Positions 35,933 through 45,800 of a DNA stretch of 64,000 nucleotides are shown here, piece by piece (the stretch's first letter is position 1; every line of letters starts with the position of its first letter). The notes under the pieces were generated by a model, which was given only the letters and a program-made list of their open reading frames with translations, ran no database searches and had not been told where the DNA came from. Origin of the DNA: JAJKIV01 sp036741775. Lineage in GTDB: Bacteria > Gemmatimonadota > Gemmatimonadetes > Gemmatimonadales > Gemmatimonadaceae. The stretch lies in the NCBI GenBank assembly GCA_036741775.1, contig DAINRQ010000003.1, positions 75,591-139,590 on the forward strand, given 5' to 3'. Both the position numbers and the translations under genes were made by a program.

Positions 35933-36166
35933 GGCGGCCGCGCCGGGGTGGCCTGCCCGGCGCCGAGAATGGCCGCAGTGGTTCCGACCGCCCAGGGGAG
36001 GGGTAAGTTATTCGCCGGCTCGCCTCCGGGTGTCCAACCGGTGACGGAACTTCGACAGGTGGAGTGGGGTGCAAGCCCGCCAGCACGAGCGGCGGGCCAT
36101 ATCGACGCCGGATCTTGCGCAGTGCGCGGGGTCGTGATTCACGAAGAGCTGAATGGGAGACGTTAC

Positions 36167-37756
36167 ATGAAGGCTGAGGCACGCGCGCTGGTTCTCGCGC
36201 TCGGTGCGGCAGTGAGTGTTGCCTGCGGTGGCCGCGCCAAACCCGCCCCAACTCCCGTCCCCATACCGTCGCCGACTTCGACAGCTGTCGCACCCGCAAC
36301 GACCGACGACACGCTCCTCGCGTTCCTCGACTCGATGCCGCAGGTCGAGATTTCTATTCCTGATTCGATCCTGACGCGCCAGTTCGTGGCGGTGTTCGGA
36401 GATTCGGCGGGCATCGCCGCGGCGGACACCGCCGTTCCCGAGGGGCCGACCTGGGACATCGACGTGCGGTCGTACGAGGGGCATCGTCGCGTCGAGTTCT
36501 ACGTCAAGGCGTTCACCACGGGGTCCGCCCGCGAGCGGTTCGTCTCGCGTCTCGAGCGAGGCTCCCGCTACGAGCCCATGATCCGCGCGAAGCTGCGCGC
36601 CGGCGACATCCCCGAGGACATGTACTACCTGGCGCTCGTCGAGAGCGGATTCAACCAGCACGCATATTCGCGTGCGGCCGCCGTTGGTGTGTGGCAGTTC
36701 ATGACCGCGACGGCCCGAAGCACGGGGCTGCGGGTGGACTGGTGGGTGGACGAACGGCGCGACCCGGTTCGGTCGACCGACGCCGCCGTGAAGTTCCTGG
36801 GATGGTTGCGCGAACAGTTCGGGTCGCTCTACCTCGCGGCGGCGGCATACAACGGTGGCCCCGGTCGCGTGGCGCGCGGACTATCCCGATTAGGCGACGA
36901 TGAGAACACCGGCGACGACGCGTTCTTCGCACTCGCCGAGCGGGACTACTTGCGAGGCGAGACGAAGAACTACGTGCCGCAGCTCATCGCCGCGGCGCTG
37001 ATCGCGAAAGAGCCAACGCGGTACGGCATGACGCTTCGCACGGTGCCCCCGTTCGCGTACGACTCGGTGTGGGTGCCAGCGTCCACGCCGCTCGCGGCGA
37101 TCGCGAAGGCGAGTGGGGCGCCGCTTGATTCGATCCGCGAGCTCAATCCGCAGATCCTGCGCGGCGTGACGCCGCCTGGTGCGCGCTTCCTGGCGCGGGT
37201 GCCCGTCGGGCATGCCGCCGGGTTCGACTCTGCGTTCGCGGCACTCGAACCGGCGGCTCGAACGGCATTCACGCGCGTGGAGGCCAAGAGCGGAAACACG
37301 TTGGGCGCTGTGGCGTCGAAGGCCGGCCTTTCGGTACGCCAGCTCAAATGGTACAACCCGAAGGTGACGACGCTGAAGAGCGGCCGGCTGCGTCCGGGCC
37401 AGGTCGTACTCGTGCCGTCGCGCACCGTCGTTGCGGCCGCCCTCGATGTGCCCGACCCGGCGATCGAGATCTACGGATCGACGGTACGCGGCGGCTCGCG
37501 AACCCACGTCGTGCGTCGCGGAGAGACGTTGAGCGGGATCGCGAAGCGTTACGGAACCAGCGTGAGTACGATTGTCCGGCTCAACCGCCTCAAGAAGCAC
37601 ACGATCTATCCAGGCCAGGAACTGCTGGTCCGTGCGGTGACTCGTAAGGCAGCGCCAGCGAAGCGGGTCGCGGCCAAGCCCACGGCGTCGAAATCGAAGG
37701 CAAGCGCCACGAAGTCATCGAGCTCCAGCCCACGCACGGCGGCACGGCGGCAGTAG
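36167..37756 (+). CDS. MltD-like lytic transglycosylase lipoprotein with two LysM domains
   Basis: 529 aa from the ATG at 36167, preceded by GGGAGA. The lipobox SVAC gives Cys20. A Pro-rich spacer precedes the SLT domain (about 140-245) with catalytic Glu159 in ALVESGF, then YSRAAAVGVWQFM and AAYNGGPGRV. Two LysM peptidoglycan-binding repeats lie at about 371-418 and 446-488 (RRGETLSGIAKRYG). The Lys/Ala/Ser-rich C-terminus is disordered. It cleaves glycan strands to 1,6-anhydro ends at the outer membrane. The 234-bp leader contains a hairpin GCCCGCC/GGCGGGC of unknown role. Confidence 0.92.
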   Translation: MKAEARALVLALGAAVSVACGGRAKPAPTPVPIPSPTSTAVAPATTDDTLLAFLDSMPQVEISIPDSILTRQFVAVFGDSAGIAAADTAVPEGPTWDIDVRSYEGHRRVEFYVKAFTTGSARERFVSRLERGSRYEPMIRAKLRAGDIPEDMYYLALVESGFNQHAYSRAAAVGVWQFMTATARSTGLRVDWWVDERRDPVRSTDAAVKFLGWLREQFGSLYLAAAAYNGGPGRVARGLSRLGDDENTGDDAFFALAERDYLRGETKNYVPQLIAAALIAKEPTRYGMTLRTVPPFAYDSVWVPASTPLAAIAKASGAPLDSIRELNPQILRGVTPPGARFLARVPVGHAAGFDSAFAALEPAARTAFTRVEAKSGNTLGAVASKAGLSVRQLKWYNPKVTTLKSGRLRPGQVVLVPSRTVVAAALDVPDPAIEIYGSTVRGGSRTHVVRRGETLSGIAKRYGTSVSTIVRLNRLKKHTIYPGQELLVRAVTRKAAPAKRVAAKPTASKSKASATKSSSSSPRTAARRQ

Positions 37757-37787
37757 GACCGTTCGCCGAGTACGCCGAACGAAGAAA

Positions 37788-37817
37788 GCCCCCGGAGAGA
37801 TGGTTCTCTCCGGGGGC
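37788..37817. terminator. Bidirectional terminator between convergent transglycosylase genes
   Basis: Perfect 13-bp stem GCCCCCGGAGAGA/TCTCTCCGGGGGC with a TGGT loop. A-rich sequence before it (AAGAAA) and CTTTGTT after it allow function in both directions, which fits two genes ending at 37756 and 37835. Confidence 0.88.
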
Positions 37818-37834
37818 CTTTGTTCATCGGGAGG

Positions 37835-38467
37835 TCAGTCGATCACGCCTCGTCCCGTATAGCCCTTCATGATGATGCGGTCGTATCCGTTCGACGGATC
37901 GCGACCCTGCTGCCGAGAGTTCCTCACGGCCACGGGACCACGGTTGTAGACCAGCAGGGCGAGTTGCACGTTGCCCTTGTTCTCACGAATCAGCGACCGA
38001 AGGTATCGGAACCCGATCCGGAGGTTCGTATTCCGGTCGTACAGCTCGTCGCGCGTGATGCCCTTCTGGAAATATCGCGCGGTCGGCAGCATCAGCTGCG
38101 TTAGGCCGACCGCACCCACCGGGCTCGTCGCACGGTCGTTGAATTGACTTTCGAGTCGGACGAGGCGGAATGCGAGATCGGGTTCGATCCCCTCGGCCAG
38201 CGCGATATCGTAGATCGACGCGGCGAGATCCGCGCCGACTTTGTAAGTCGATGAGAAGCCGAAGATCTCGTGCCAGCGCGCCAATTGCGCATTGGCCAGA
38301 TCGAGCTCGCCGCGCACCGCCTCCAACTCGGTGCGGAGGCGCACTGCTTCGCTCCCGATGACGACAGGGAAGCGCGGGGCTTCCGCTTTCGCTTCGGTTG
38401 GCCCGGGGTCGTGAACGACGAAGCCGACCGATGCCGCAAAGCCCGTGAGAAGCAGCAATGCGCGCAT
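37835..38467 (-). CDS. Lytic transglycosylase (Slt-type), exported
   Basis: 210 aa from the ATG at 38467 (MRALLLLTGF); an in-frame start at 38527 would give a charged leader before the signal peptide. The hydrophobic N-terminus is a signal or anchor, then a coiled segment (VRLRTELEAVRGELDLANAQ). In the SLT domain the catalytic Glu is in RLESQFND near residue 105, followed by SPVGAVGLTQLM and LLVYNRGP, where most relatives have AYNAGP. It is a second transglycosylase tail-to-tail with the MltD-like gene. Confidence 0.88.
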   Translation of the reverse strand: MRALLLLTGFAASVGFVVHDPGPTEAKAEAPRFPVVIGSEAVRLRTELEAVRGELDLANAQLARWHEIFGFSSTYKVGADLAASIYDIALAEGIEPDLAFRLVRLESQFNDRATSPVGAVGLTQLMLPTARYFQKGITRDELYDRNTNLRIGFRYLRSLIRENKGNVQLALLVYNRGPVAVRNSRQQGRDPSNGYDRIIMKGYTGRGVID

Positions 38468-38606
38468 TTTGCGACGACGACGCTCGCGATCACCACGGTG
38501 GACGTACGTCCCTCGAAGGTTTCGCATGGAGATGGGTTACTGGTTACGACGGTACGTAGGTGTACCGCCGCTGCCCGCACCCGCGATGCGGGCAACACGT
38601 GTGCCG

Positions 38607-39083
38607 CTACGTTCGCACCCAATGACCGGAGCGACCGCCGACCTTCTCGGCCAGGGAAATCTCCCCGATCACCATGCTCTTATCTATCGCTTTTGCCATG
38701 TCGTAGACGGTGACAAGCGTCACTGACACCGCGATGATCGCTTCCATCTCGACGCCCGTTTGCGCGGCAGTTTTTGCCGACGCATCCACGCGGAGGCCGG
38801 GCAGCGTGTCATCGAAGGTGATATCCACCGTGACGTCGCTCAGCGGGATCGGATGACACAGCGGGATGAGCTCGGACGTGCGCTTCGCCGCCATGATGCC
38901 CGCGAGCCGTGCGACGCCTAACACATCGCCCTTCGCGATCGCGTTGCTGCGGATCGCGGCCAGCGTTTCCCGACGCATCCGGATCGAGCCGGTGGCGCGC
39001 GCCCATCGTGCCGATACGGGTTTCGCCGACACGTCCACCATCCGGGCGCGTCCTTCGGGATCGACGTGCGAGAGGTCACTCAC
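38607..39083 (-). CDS. moaC: Cyclic pyranopterin monophosphate synthase
   Basis: 158 aa, GTG start. It converts the GTP-derived 8-oxo intermediate made by MoaA to cPMP in molybdopterin synthesis. Motifs: MVDVSAKPVSAR, GIMAAKRTSELIPLCHPIPL, KTAAQTGVEMEA and MAKAIDKSMVI, all conserved. It follows holB by 10 bp; no other moa gene is in the window. Confidence 0.95.
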   Translation of the reverse strand: MSDLSHVDPEGRARMVDVSAKPVSARWARATGSIRMRRETLAAIRSNAIAKGDVLGVARLAGIMAAKRTSELIPLCHPIPLSDVTVDITFDDTLPGLRVDASAKTAAQTGVEMEAIIAVSVTLVTVYDMAKAIDKSMVIGEISLAEKVGGRSGHWVRT

Positions 39084-39093
39084 GTGGCGGCGC

Positions 39094-40215
39094 TCATCGC
39101 ACGGATCCCGACAGCGTACTCGTTAGGTCGCGCAACAGCGTCGCCGCGATGAGCGCAGGGCTGACGTTGCCGGCCGCGAGCGTCTTCGCCTGCTCGACGC
39201 ACGCGATCGCACGGCTCGCGCCGAGCGCCCCCGCGTCGTCACCGCGCCCCACGGCCGCGCGTGCCCGCGTCGCCAGCAGCACCGTGAGCTCATCGAGCGT
39301 GTCCGAGAACAACCCCCGCGCGCGTGTGCTGCCCTGCGCCATCGCCGCACGCAGCGCCTTCGATCGATCCCCGCTCAGCGCGGTCTCGAGAAGACGCTCG
39401 GCGCCGGCGACCGCGCTTTCGCGTTCCGCGGCACCGAGGAGACGGCCGGGCGCACCGTCCGCATGGACCGCGTCGCGCGCGCCGCTCGATTTCGCCCGCG
39501 CCCCGCGCGCACGCGAGGCCTCGACGACAATGGGGTCGGCGAGGAACGCCTGGACGTCACTCGCGGCCAGCGGCGCCACCCGCACGTTCACGACCCGCGA
39601 CCGAATCGTGGGCAGCAGTCCACCGGGCTCGCTCGACGTCAGGATGAGGTGCGTGTTCGCCGGTGGCTCCTCGAGGAGCTTCAGCAGCGCGTTGGCGGCG
39701 AACTCCGAGCCCTCCTGCGGAACCATGCGTTCCGCGTCACCGATGATGAATACCTTTCGACGGGCCATCGCCGGGGACACGCTCGCGAGCTGAACGATCG
39801 CGCGTACGGTGGCAACGAAGATCCCCTCGTTGCCGCTGGGTGGCGCGTATAGACCTCCCGATTTCGCGCGCTCACCGATCGCGTCTCGGTAGTCCGCGAC
39901 CACCTCATCGGTCGTCGGGTCCGTGTCCTTCAGTCGAGGCCGAGGAAAGAACCAGTGAACATCCGGATGGCCGAGCGCGGTCGCGTACCGGCACGATTGG
40001 CATTGGCCACAGGGCTCGCCTTCGGCCGTCGGGCTCGAGCACACGAGTGCCTGCGCGAGCCACAGCGCGAGCCGCTGCTTTCCAACGCCCACCGGGCCGT
40101 GGAGCAGCAGACTCGCGGGAAGGGTACCTCGCGCAGCTGACGTGCGGAGCCGCGCTCGGAGCGCAGCATGGCCGTAGAGCGGAACGATGGGCACGTCCGG
40201 AAAATGAGGGGTCAC
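39094..40215 (-). CDS. holB: DNA polymerase III clamp-loader subunit delta'
   Basis: 373 aa from the GTG at 40215. AAA+ fold with modified P-loop GPVGVGKQ, the zinc module CGQCQSCRY, VFIIGDAERM and NALLKLLEEPPANTHLIL, ending the ATPase region with PTIRSRVVNVR. The C-terminal collar is Ala/Arg-rich. The central insertion PTTDEVVADYRDAIGERAKS is longer than in E. coli. It forms an operon with moaC downstream, an unrelated pathway. Confidence 0.9.
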   Translation of the reverse strand: MTPHFPDVPIVPLYGHAALRARLRTSAARGTLPASLLLHGPVGVGKQRLALWLAQALVCSSPTAEGEPCGQCQSCRYATALGHPDVHWFFPRPRLKDTDPTTDEVVADYRDAIGERAKSGGLYAPPSGNEGIFVATVRAIVQLASVSPAMARRKVFIIGDAERMVPQEGSEFAANALLKLLEEPPANTHLILTSSEPGGLLPTIRSRVVNVRVAPLAASDVQAFLADPIVVEASRARGARAKSSGARDAVHADGAPGRLLGAAERESAVAGAERLLETALSGDRSKALRAAMAQGSTRARGLFSDTLDELTVLLATRARAAVGRGDDAGALGASRAIACVEQAKTLAAGNVSPALIAATLLRDLTSTLSGSVR

Positions 40216-40313
40216 GCCTCCGCCGGCCAGTCGCCCTCGGCACGAATCCTGACACGAGACGACAGCGTTTAGACGCGACAAGAATCACTCACCTACCGAC
40301 AGGGGACAGGACC

Positions 40314-40934
40314 ATGGCCAACGGGGTCAGCGGACGCGCCATCGCGTTTCTCGCGACCGACGGCGTCGACGAGCGTCAGCTGGCCGACTCGTGGGGTGCG
40401 CTCGCGGACGCCGGTGCCGACCTGCACCTCGTCTCGCTCGCGGGAGGCGAAATCCGTGGCACGCAGCCGGACGACGTCGCGCCGCGGTTCCCCGTGGGTC
40501 GCGTGCTGAGTGAGGTGCGTGCGGGGCAGTACGATGGTCTCGTGTTGCCCGGCGGACGCGCGAATCTCGATCGGCTCAGGGCGGATCCCGCCGTGCTGGC
40601 GTTCGTGCGGGCGTTCGTCGATGCGGACAAGCCGGTTGCCGCAGTCGGCGACGCTGTGGGCGTTCTCGTCGCAGCCGATGCGGTGCGCGGCCGTACGGTG
40701 ACGTCGTCGCCCGACCTGGCGAACGAGGTGCGCGAGTCTGGAGGAGACTGGGTCGACCAGCCGGTCGTGGTGGATCAGAAGCTCGTCACCGCTCGCGGCG
40801 CGGACGACCTGCCCCGTTTCGGCGCCCGGGTGCTAGAGGTGTTCGATGAGGCGATCGACGAGCGCCGCCTGGACTTCACGGTCGAGCAGTCGTTTCCGGC
40901 GAGTGACCCGCCGCCCGGCCCGGGAGCGAGCTAG
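40314..40934 (+). CDS. DJ-1/PfpI-family protein lacking the catalytic cysteine
   Basis: 206 aa from the ATG at 40314. Family landmarks are clear: IAFLATDGVDERQL at the start, YDGLVLPGGR, KPVAAV, ADAVRGRTVTSSPDL and GGDWVDQPVVVD. At the nucleophile elbow, where relatives have AICHGP, this reads AVGDAVG: the Cys is Gly and the following His is Asp. It should therefore lack PfpI protease or glyoxalase activity and may act by binding. The C-terminal ~25 residues are Pro/acidic. It stands alone, divergent from holB. Confidence 0.85.
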   Translation: MANGVSGRAIAFLATDGVDERQLADSWGALADAGADLHLVSLAGGEIRGTQPDDVAPRFPVGRVLSEVRAGQYDGLVLPGGRANLDRLRADPAVLAFVRAFVDADKPVAAVGDAVGVLVAADAVRGRTVTSSPDLANEVRESGGDWVDQPVVVDQKLVTARGADDLPRFGARVLEVFDEAIDERRLDFTVEQSFPASDPPPGPGAS

Positions 40935-40944
40935 GCCACAGATT

Positions 40945-40963
40945 CACTTTTCGTTGAAAAGTG
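40945..40963. promoter_or_regulatory. Operator-like inverted repeat adjoining the -35 box
   Basis: CACTTTTC-GTT-GAAAAGTG: perfect 8-bp arms and a 3-bp centre, AT-rich in a GC-rich region, ending one base before TTGACA. A natural candidate binder is the winged-helix protein encoded by the second gene of this operon (41609). Confidence 0.6.
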
Positions 40964-40964
40964 C

Positions 40965-40993
40965 TTGACAACCGTGAGTCGGCCTGATAGCCT
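40965..40993 (+). promoter_or_regulatory. Sigma70 promoter with consensus -35, probably leaderless
   Basis: TTGACA (40965-40970), 17-bp spacer, TAGCCT (40988-40993). The ATG of the membrane protein is at 40999, six bases past the last base of the -10, so the transcript should begin at or next to the start codon. No ribosome site is present upstream of the ATG. Confidence 0.65.
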
Positions 40994-40998
40994 CCACC

Positions 40999-41616
40999 AT
41001 GGCCACTGTGCGACCGCTGCGCCCTGAGCCCGTCGAGCGCGACCCCGCGCTCAGTGACCGTGCGTTGGACAATCTGCGCTTCATCCGCGACACGATGGAG
41101 CGCGCCGGAACGTTCACCGCCATCTCGGGGTGGGGGATCGCTGCGGTCGGTGGCCTCGCCATGGTTGCCGCGGGTGTGGCTCGCCTGAGGCCGACGGTCG
41201 TGTGGACCGTCGGAACGTGGGTGGTGACTGCCGCGGCGTGCATCGCGCTCTCGCTCGCGTTGACGGCGCGAAAGGCAAAGCGGTCGCAGCTCTCGATGGT
41301 ATCAGGGCCGGCGCAAAAGCTCGCGCTCGCGTTCTCCCCGGCCATGGTCGTGGGGGCGCTGCTCACCGGCGCGCTTCTCCGCATCGGGGCGAACGACCTC
41401 CTGCCGGGGGTGTGGCTGCTGCTCTACGGGACTGCAGTCGTCGCGGGCGGCGCATTTTCGGTGCGCATCATTCCGGTGATGGGGCTGTGCTTCATGGTCC
41501 TGGGCGCGGCGGCGCTGTTCGCGCCGCCGGTGGTCGGCGAGTGGCTCATGGTCGCCGGGTTTGGAGTGGTGCACGTGGTGTTTGGAATTCAGATCGCGAG
41601 GAGGCACGGTGGCTAG
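40999..41616 (+). CDS. Polytopic membrane protein of unknown function
   Basis: 205 aa. After a charged N-terminus (about 40 residues) there are about six hydrophobic segments (for example GWGIAAVGGLAMVAAGV, TVGTWVVTAAACIAL, VMGLCFMVLGAAALF). No enzyme motif is seen. The 3' end overlaps the winged-helix regulator by 8 bp, and the pair is driven from one promoter with an operator-like repeat. Pairs of a membrane protein and a winged-helix regulator are recurrent in soil bacteria, but a function is not established here. Confidence 0.75.
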   Translation: MATVRPLRPEPVERDPALSDRALDNLRFIRDTMERAGTFTAISGWGIAAVGGLAMVAAGVARLRPTVVWTVGTWVVTAAACIALSLALTARKAKRSQLSMVSGPAQKLALAFSPAMVVGALLTGALLRIGANDLLPGVWLLLYGTAVVAGGAFSVRIIPVMGLCFMVLGAAALFAPPVVGEWLMVAGFGVVHVVFGIQIARRHGG

Positions 41617-42007
41617 ACACAGCGCAGTCCCTGACCCGCGGGGTGCCGGTCGGAAGCGGGACGACGAGAAGGAGGCGCTGCGAAGCGTGCGTGGTCGCGC
41701 CACGGAGGCGACGCCAGCGTCCCTCGATCGTCTGATTCACGAGCGGATGCGCCTCGGGATCGTCAGTGCCCTGGCGGCCAACGAGTCGTTGACGTTCAAC
41801 GAGCTGAAGGAGTTGCTGCAGACGACTGATGGCAACCTGAGTGTGCATGCACGAAAGCTCGAGGAGGCTGGCTACATCTCCTGCACGAAGTCGTTCGAGG
41901 GACGCATGCCGAAGACCGTGTACGCGTTGACGGCACCGGGGCGTAAGGCGTTCGAGCGGTACCTCGATCACATGGAAGCACTCATCCGGGCCGCGAGGGA
42001 CGGGTGA
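41609..42007 (+). CDS. Winged-helix transcriptional regulator
   Basis: 132 aa from the GTG at 41609, preceded by GAGGAG. Residues about 40-125 form a MarR/ArsR-like winged helix: RLIHERMRLGIVSALA, LTFNELKELLQTTDGNLSVHARKLEEAGYI (recognition helix), wing KTVYALTAPGRKAF. It overlaps the membrane-protein gene and is therefore co-expressed with it; autoregulation through the repeat at 40945 is inference. Confidence 0.87.
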   Translation: MARHSAVPDPRGAGRKRDDEKEALRSVRGRATEATPASLDRLIHERMRLGIVSALAANESLTFNELKELLQTTDGNLSVHARKLEEAGYISCTKSFEGRMPKTVYALTAPGRKAFERYLDHMEALIRAARDG

Positions 42008-42041
42008 CCGAGCGGACCGGCGTCTGATCCTACGAACGAAC

Positions 42042-42794
42042 GTGAGCACAACGCACTCCTCCCACTCGCCGCGGCGGATGCCTCGCCACATCGCGATCAT
42101 CATGGACGGGAACGGCCGCTGGGCGCACGCGCGCGGGCGCCCGCGCACGTTCGGGCATGCCGCGGGCGCCCGCGCGGTGAAGCGCACCGTGGAAGCCGCG
42201 CGACGCCTCCAGATCGAAGCACTCACGCTCTACGCGTTTTCGTCTGACAACTGGCGTCGTCCCGAGACCGAGGTGGCCGCGCTCATGGCGCTGTTTCGGC
42301 GGTACCTCGCGGCGGAGACGGAGCGCTGCATCGAAAACGGCATCCGGCTGACCGTCGTCGGGCGGCGAGATCGGCTTGGCGGAACGCTGCGTCGCGCCAT
42401 CGTCGCCTCCGAAGAGGCAACGGCACAGGGTCGAGACATGCAGCTGCGGGTGGCGGTCGACTATTCGGCGCGTGATCTCATCGTGGACGCGGCGTCTCGC
42501 CTGCGCGGTGGGCCGCACACGCGGGAACGCTTCGCCGAAGCGATGGCTGCCGCTGCACACGTGCCGGGGCCGATTCCGGACGTGGATCTCCTCATCAGAA
42601 CGGGCGGCGAGCAGCGATTGAGCGATTTCCTGCTCTGGGAATGCGCGTATGCCGAGCTCGTGTTCACTCCACGGATGTGGCCGGAGTTCTCGGCGCGCGA
42701 TCTCGAGGCGGCGATTACCGAGTACCAGCGCCGCGAACGCCGGTTCGGTGACGTGGGCGCGAGCGAACCGGCGACGGCGTACGGCAGCGCGTAG
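42042..42794 (+). CDS. uppS: Isoprenyl transferase (undecaprenyl diphosphate synthase)
   Basis: 250 aa, GTG start; an internal ATG at residue 13 (MPRHIAIIMDGNG) is an alternative. Motifs: IMDGNGRWA (catalytic Asp), TLYAFSSDNWRRP, DLLIRTGGEQRLSDFLLWE, AYAELVFTP. The usual SNF in the RxSNF motif is SDF here, a mild change. It makes the C55 lipid carrier precursor for peptidoglycan. The common neighbours cdsA and dxr are absent. Confidence 0.93.
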   Translation: MSTTHSSHSPRRMPRHIAIIMDGNGRWAHARGRPRTFGHAAGARAVKRTVEAARRLQIEALTLYAFSSDNWRRPETEVAALMALFRRYLAAETERCIENGIRLTVVGRRDRLGGTLRRAIVASEEATAQGRDMQLRVAVDYSARDLIVDAASRLRGGPHTRERFAEAMAAAAHVPGPIPDVDLLIRTGGEQRLSDFLLWECAYAELVFTPRMWPEFSARDLEAAITEYQRRERRFGDVGASEPATAYGSA

Positions 42795-42899
42795 CCGGAC
42801 CCAACCGAGCGCGTTCCGCGCATCGCCGAGTGACGCACCGCTGGCGGTGGGGTGGGGGAGGAACGTAGCATTTGGTATCCCCACCGGCGGACGGCTCCG

Positions 42900-45800
42900 A
42901 TGCGTGTGCTCTCGAACGGCAACCTGGAGCGCGAGACGCTCCCGGGTCGGCGCCACTCGTTAGGCACGCTACCGCTGGTAGGCCGGCGCTCCGAGCTCGA
43001 GGTGCTGACGCGCGCCCTCGACGTCGCGGAACGCGGCGCCCCGTCCACCATCTTCCTCGCGGGCGAGGGGGGCATCGGCAAGACACGGCTCGCCGGAGCC
43101 GTCATTGCCGAGGCGACTCGACGACGCTGGCTGGCGGCGATAGGCCGCGCGTACCCCGTCGAAAGTGGCGTCCCGTACGCACTCTTCTCCGACGCCCTGT
43201 TGCCCGCACTGCGCGCGCTCGACGCGTCCACGCTGTCGGTGCTGTCGCGCGGAGGGGAGGCCGAGCTTGCCCGGCTCTTCCCGGCGCTGGGGTTGCGCGT
43301 CGAGGCGCGCGCTCGCGACGAGACGCCGCCCGACGTCAAAGCCCGCGTGCTCTGGAACTTCGCGCAATTCCTCGGCCGCCTCGCAGCGAAGACGCCAACG
43401 CTCATCGTGCTCGAGAACCTGCAGTGGGCAGACGCGTCATCCCTCGAGCTCTTGCACTTCACGGCGCGACAGATCGGCAATCATCGGCTGCTCCTGCTCT
43501 GTTCGTACAACGACGCAGAGCGTGCCGTGACCACGGCGCTGGCAAGTACCGAGCGCTCGCTCGTTGGTCTTGGCGTTGCGCAGACAGTGCGTCTCGCTCC
43601 GCTCACCCGCGCCGAAAGCGACGCCCTCATCACGGCGGTGTTCGACACCGATCCCGCCGTGACCCGAACTTTTTCCGCCTTACTCTACGAGCGCACACGC
43701 GGTAATCCGTTCTTCACGGAGGAGATGCTCAAGGCGCTGGTCGACTCCGGTCAGCTGCGCCACGAGGGCGGACGCTGGGTGGGCTGGGATGTGAACGAGC
43801 TCGATCTGCCCCACACGGTGCGGGATGCCATCGTCGCGCGGCTCGAGCGGCTCAGCCCGGACGCGCGCGCCGTCGCGGACATCGCGGCCGTGCTGGGGGC
43901 GCGCGTGTCGTACGCGGTGCTGCACGCGGTCTCGGCGATGGCCGAGACCGACCTCGTCGTCGCCATCGACGAGTTGCGTCGAGACAGGGTTCTGGTGGAG
44001 GGTCAGCCCATCGATGATGAGATCTGCTACGACTTCACACATCCGACGCTGCAGGCGACTCTCTATTCCGAGCTCGGGCGCGCGAAGACGCGCCTCATGC
44101 ACGGTCGGATCGCGATCGCGCTCGAGCGGCTGTATGGCGGATCGGCCGACGCGCACGCCGATGAGCTCGCGTTCCATTTCGCGCGCGGGTCCGTAGAGGC
44201 GACGCCGAAAGCGGCGCGCTACCTCGGCGCAGCCGGGCGTGCGGCCCTCGCGAAGTACGCCACGCGCGAGGCGGCCGCGTACCTCGAGGCGGCGCTCGAG
44301 ATGCATGATCGCGACAATCCGCGAGAGTCGGGCGACGCGGCGGCGGCGCGCGCTGCCGAGTTGGTCGAGGACCTCGCGCGTGCGAAGCAGCGCAACGGCG
44401 CATACGACGAAGCCCGCACACTGTGGCTACGCGCGCGCGATCACGCCTACGCGGGCGCTGACGATGCCCGCATAGCAGGCATCGAGCGCCAGCTCGGTCT
44501 CACGAGCTTCTGGGCTGGGCGCCCCGGTGACGCGTTGGTGCATTTCGAGGCGTCGATTGCCGCCGCGGAACGGGCAGGCGACGACTCGCGGGCGGCGCGC
44601 GCGCGCATTGCGCACGCGGCGGCATTGCAGGAGCTCGGCCGCGCGGACGACGCTCGGCACGAGCTCGCTCAGGCGCTCGCGATCGGCGAACGAACCGGTG
44701 ACGATGGCGTCTCGGCGCGCGCGCACCGCGCGCTCATGCAGATGGACCTCTTCGTCGGCGCGGGAGACGAGGCGCGGGTGCACGGCGAACGCGCAATTGC
44801 GCACGCCGAGGCAACGAACGAGCGAGCGGTCGCGTGGTCCGCACACTGGGGCATCGCCGTCCTCGCGGGGCTTACCGGGAACGCCACGGAGCTCGCGCGC
44901 CACGTGCGCGATGCCGAGCGGCTGGCGGAGGAGCTGCGTTCGCCGGTGCTCGCGGCGTGGACGAATGAGGTTTCGATCGAGTACGCGTCTGGCATCGGCG
45001 ACTGGGAGGCGGGGCTCGCCCTCGCCGAGCGCACGATTCCAGTGGCGCGCGCGGTCGGGACGCGGACCCTTCTTCCGCGACTCCTCGTGTGGACAGGGCT
45101 CATGCATCTCGGGCGCGGTGCGCTGGGCACGGCACGGGCGCTATTCGAGGAGAGCTGGGCGCTGAGCGGTGCCGGAGACACTACGAGCAGGACGACGGAT
45201 GTGCACACCGTCGTGCCGGCGCATACCGGTATGGCAGCCTACGCGCTCGCGACGAAAGACTACGCGCAGGCGATCGCGATCGGCGAGGCCGGGGTGGCTG
45301 TGGCAGACCGCTCGGGCTACGTCACGTGGTCGATTCATCGACTGATTCCCATCGTCATCGAGGCCGCACTATGGGTACAGGACTTCGAGCGTGCGGCGCG
45401 GTATGGCGCGCGACTCCGGCGCGACTCGACGCGACTCGGTCACGCGTTAGGCATGGCGTGGGCCACCGCCAGCGACGCGCTCGTCGCGCGTCTGCGTGAC
45501 AAGGATCTGGCCCGGGCCGCGAGGTTGCTACGCGACGCTGCGGACCAACTCGATGCCGTGCCGTTCGTATTCGATGCCGCCCGGATTCGCCGGAACCTCG
45601 CGCCTCTCGTGAACGCGCTCGGTGATACCGAGGCCGCGACGCGCGAGCTACGGCGCGCGCACGATGTGTTCGCTCGGCTCGGTGCGGAGCAGGAGTTGAC
45701 GGCGGTCCGCGAGGAGCTCCGCCAACTCGGGGCGCGCCCGCCGGCGCGCATCGTCACCGAGGGTGCCGGCGCGCTCACCGGACGAGAACGGGAGATCGCG

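Noticed and set aside
35933..36166. Riboswitch before the MltD-like gene (cobalamin or c-di-GMP type)
   Set aside because: The leader has a GC hairpin and the string GGTGCAAGCCC, but the conserved B12 box and the c-di-GMP core are not there.
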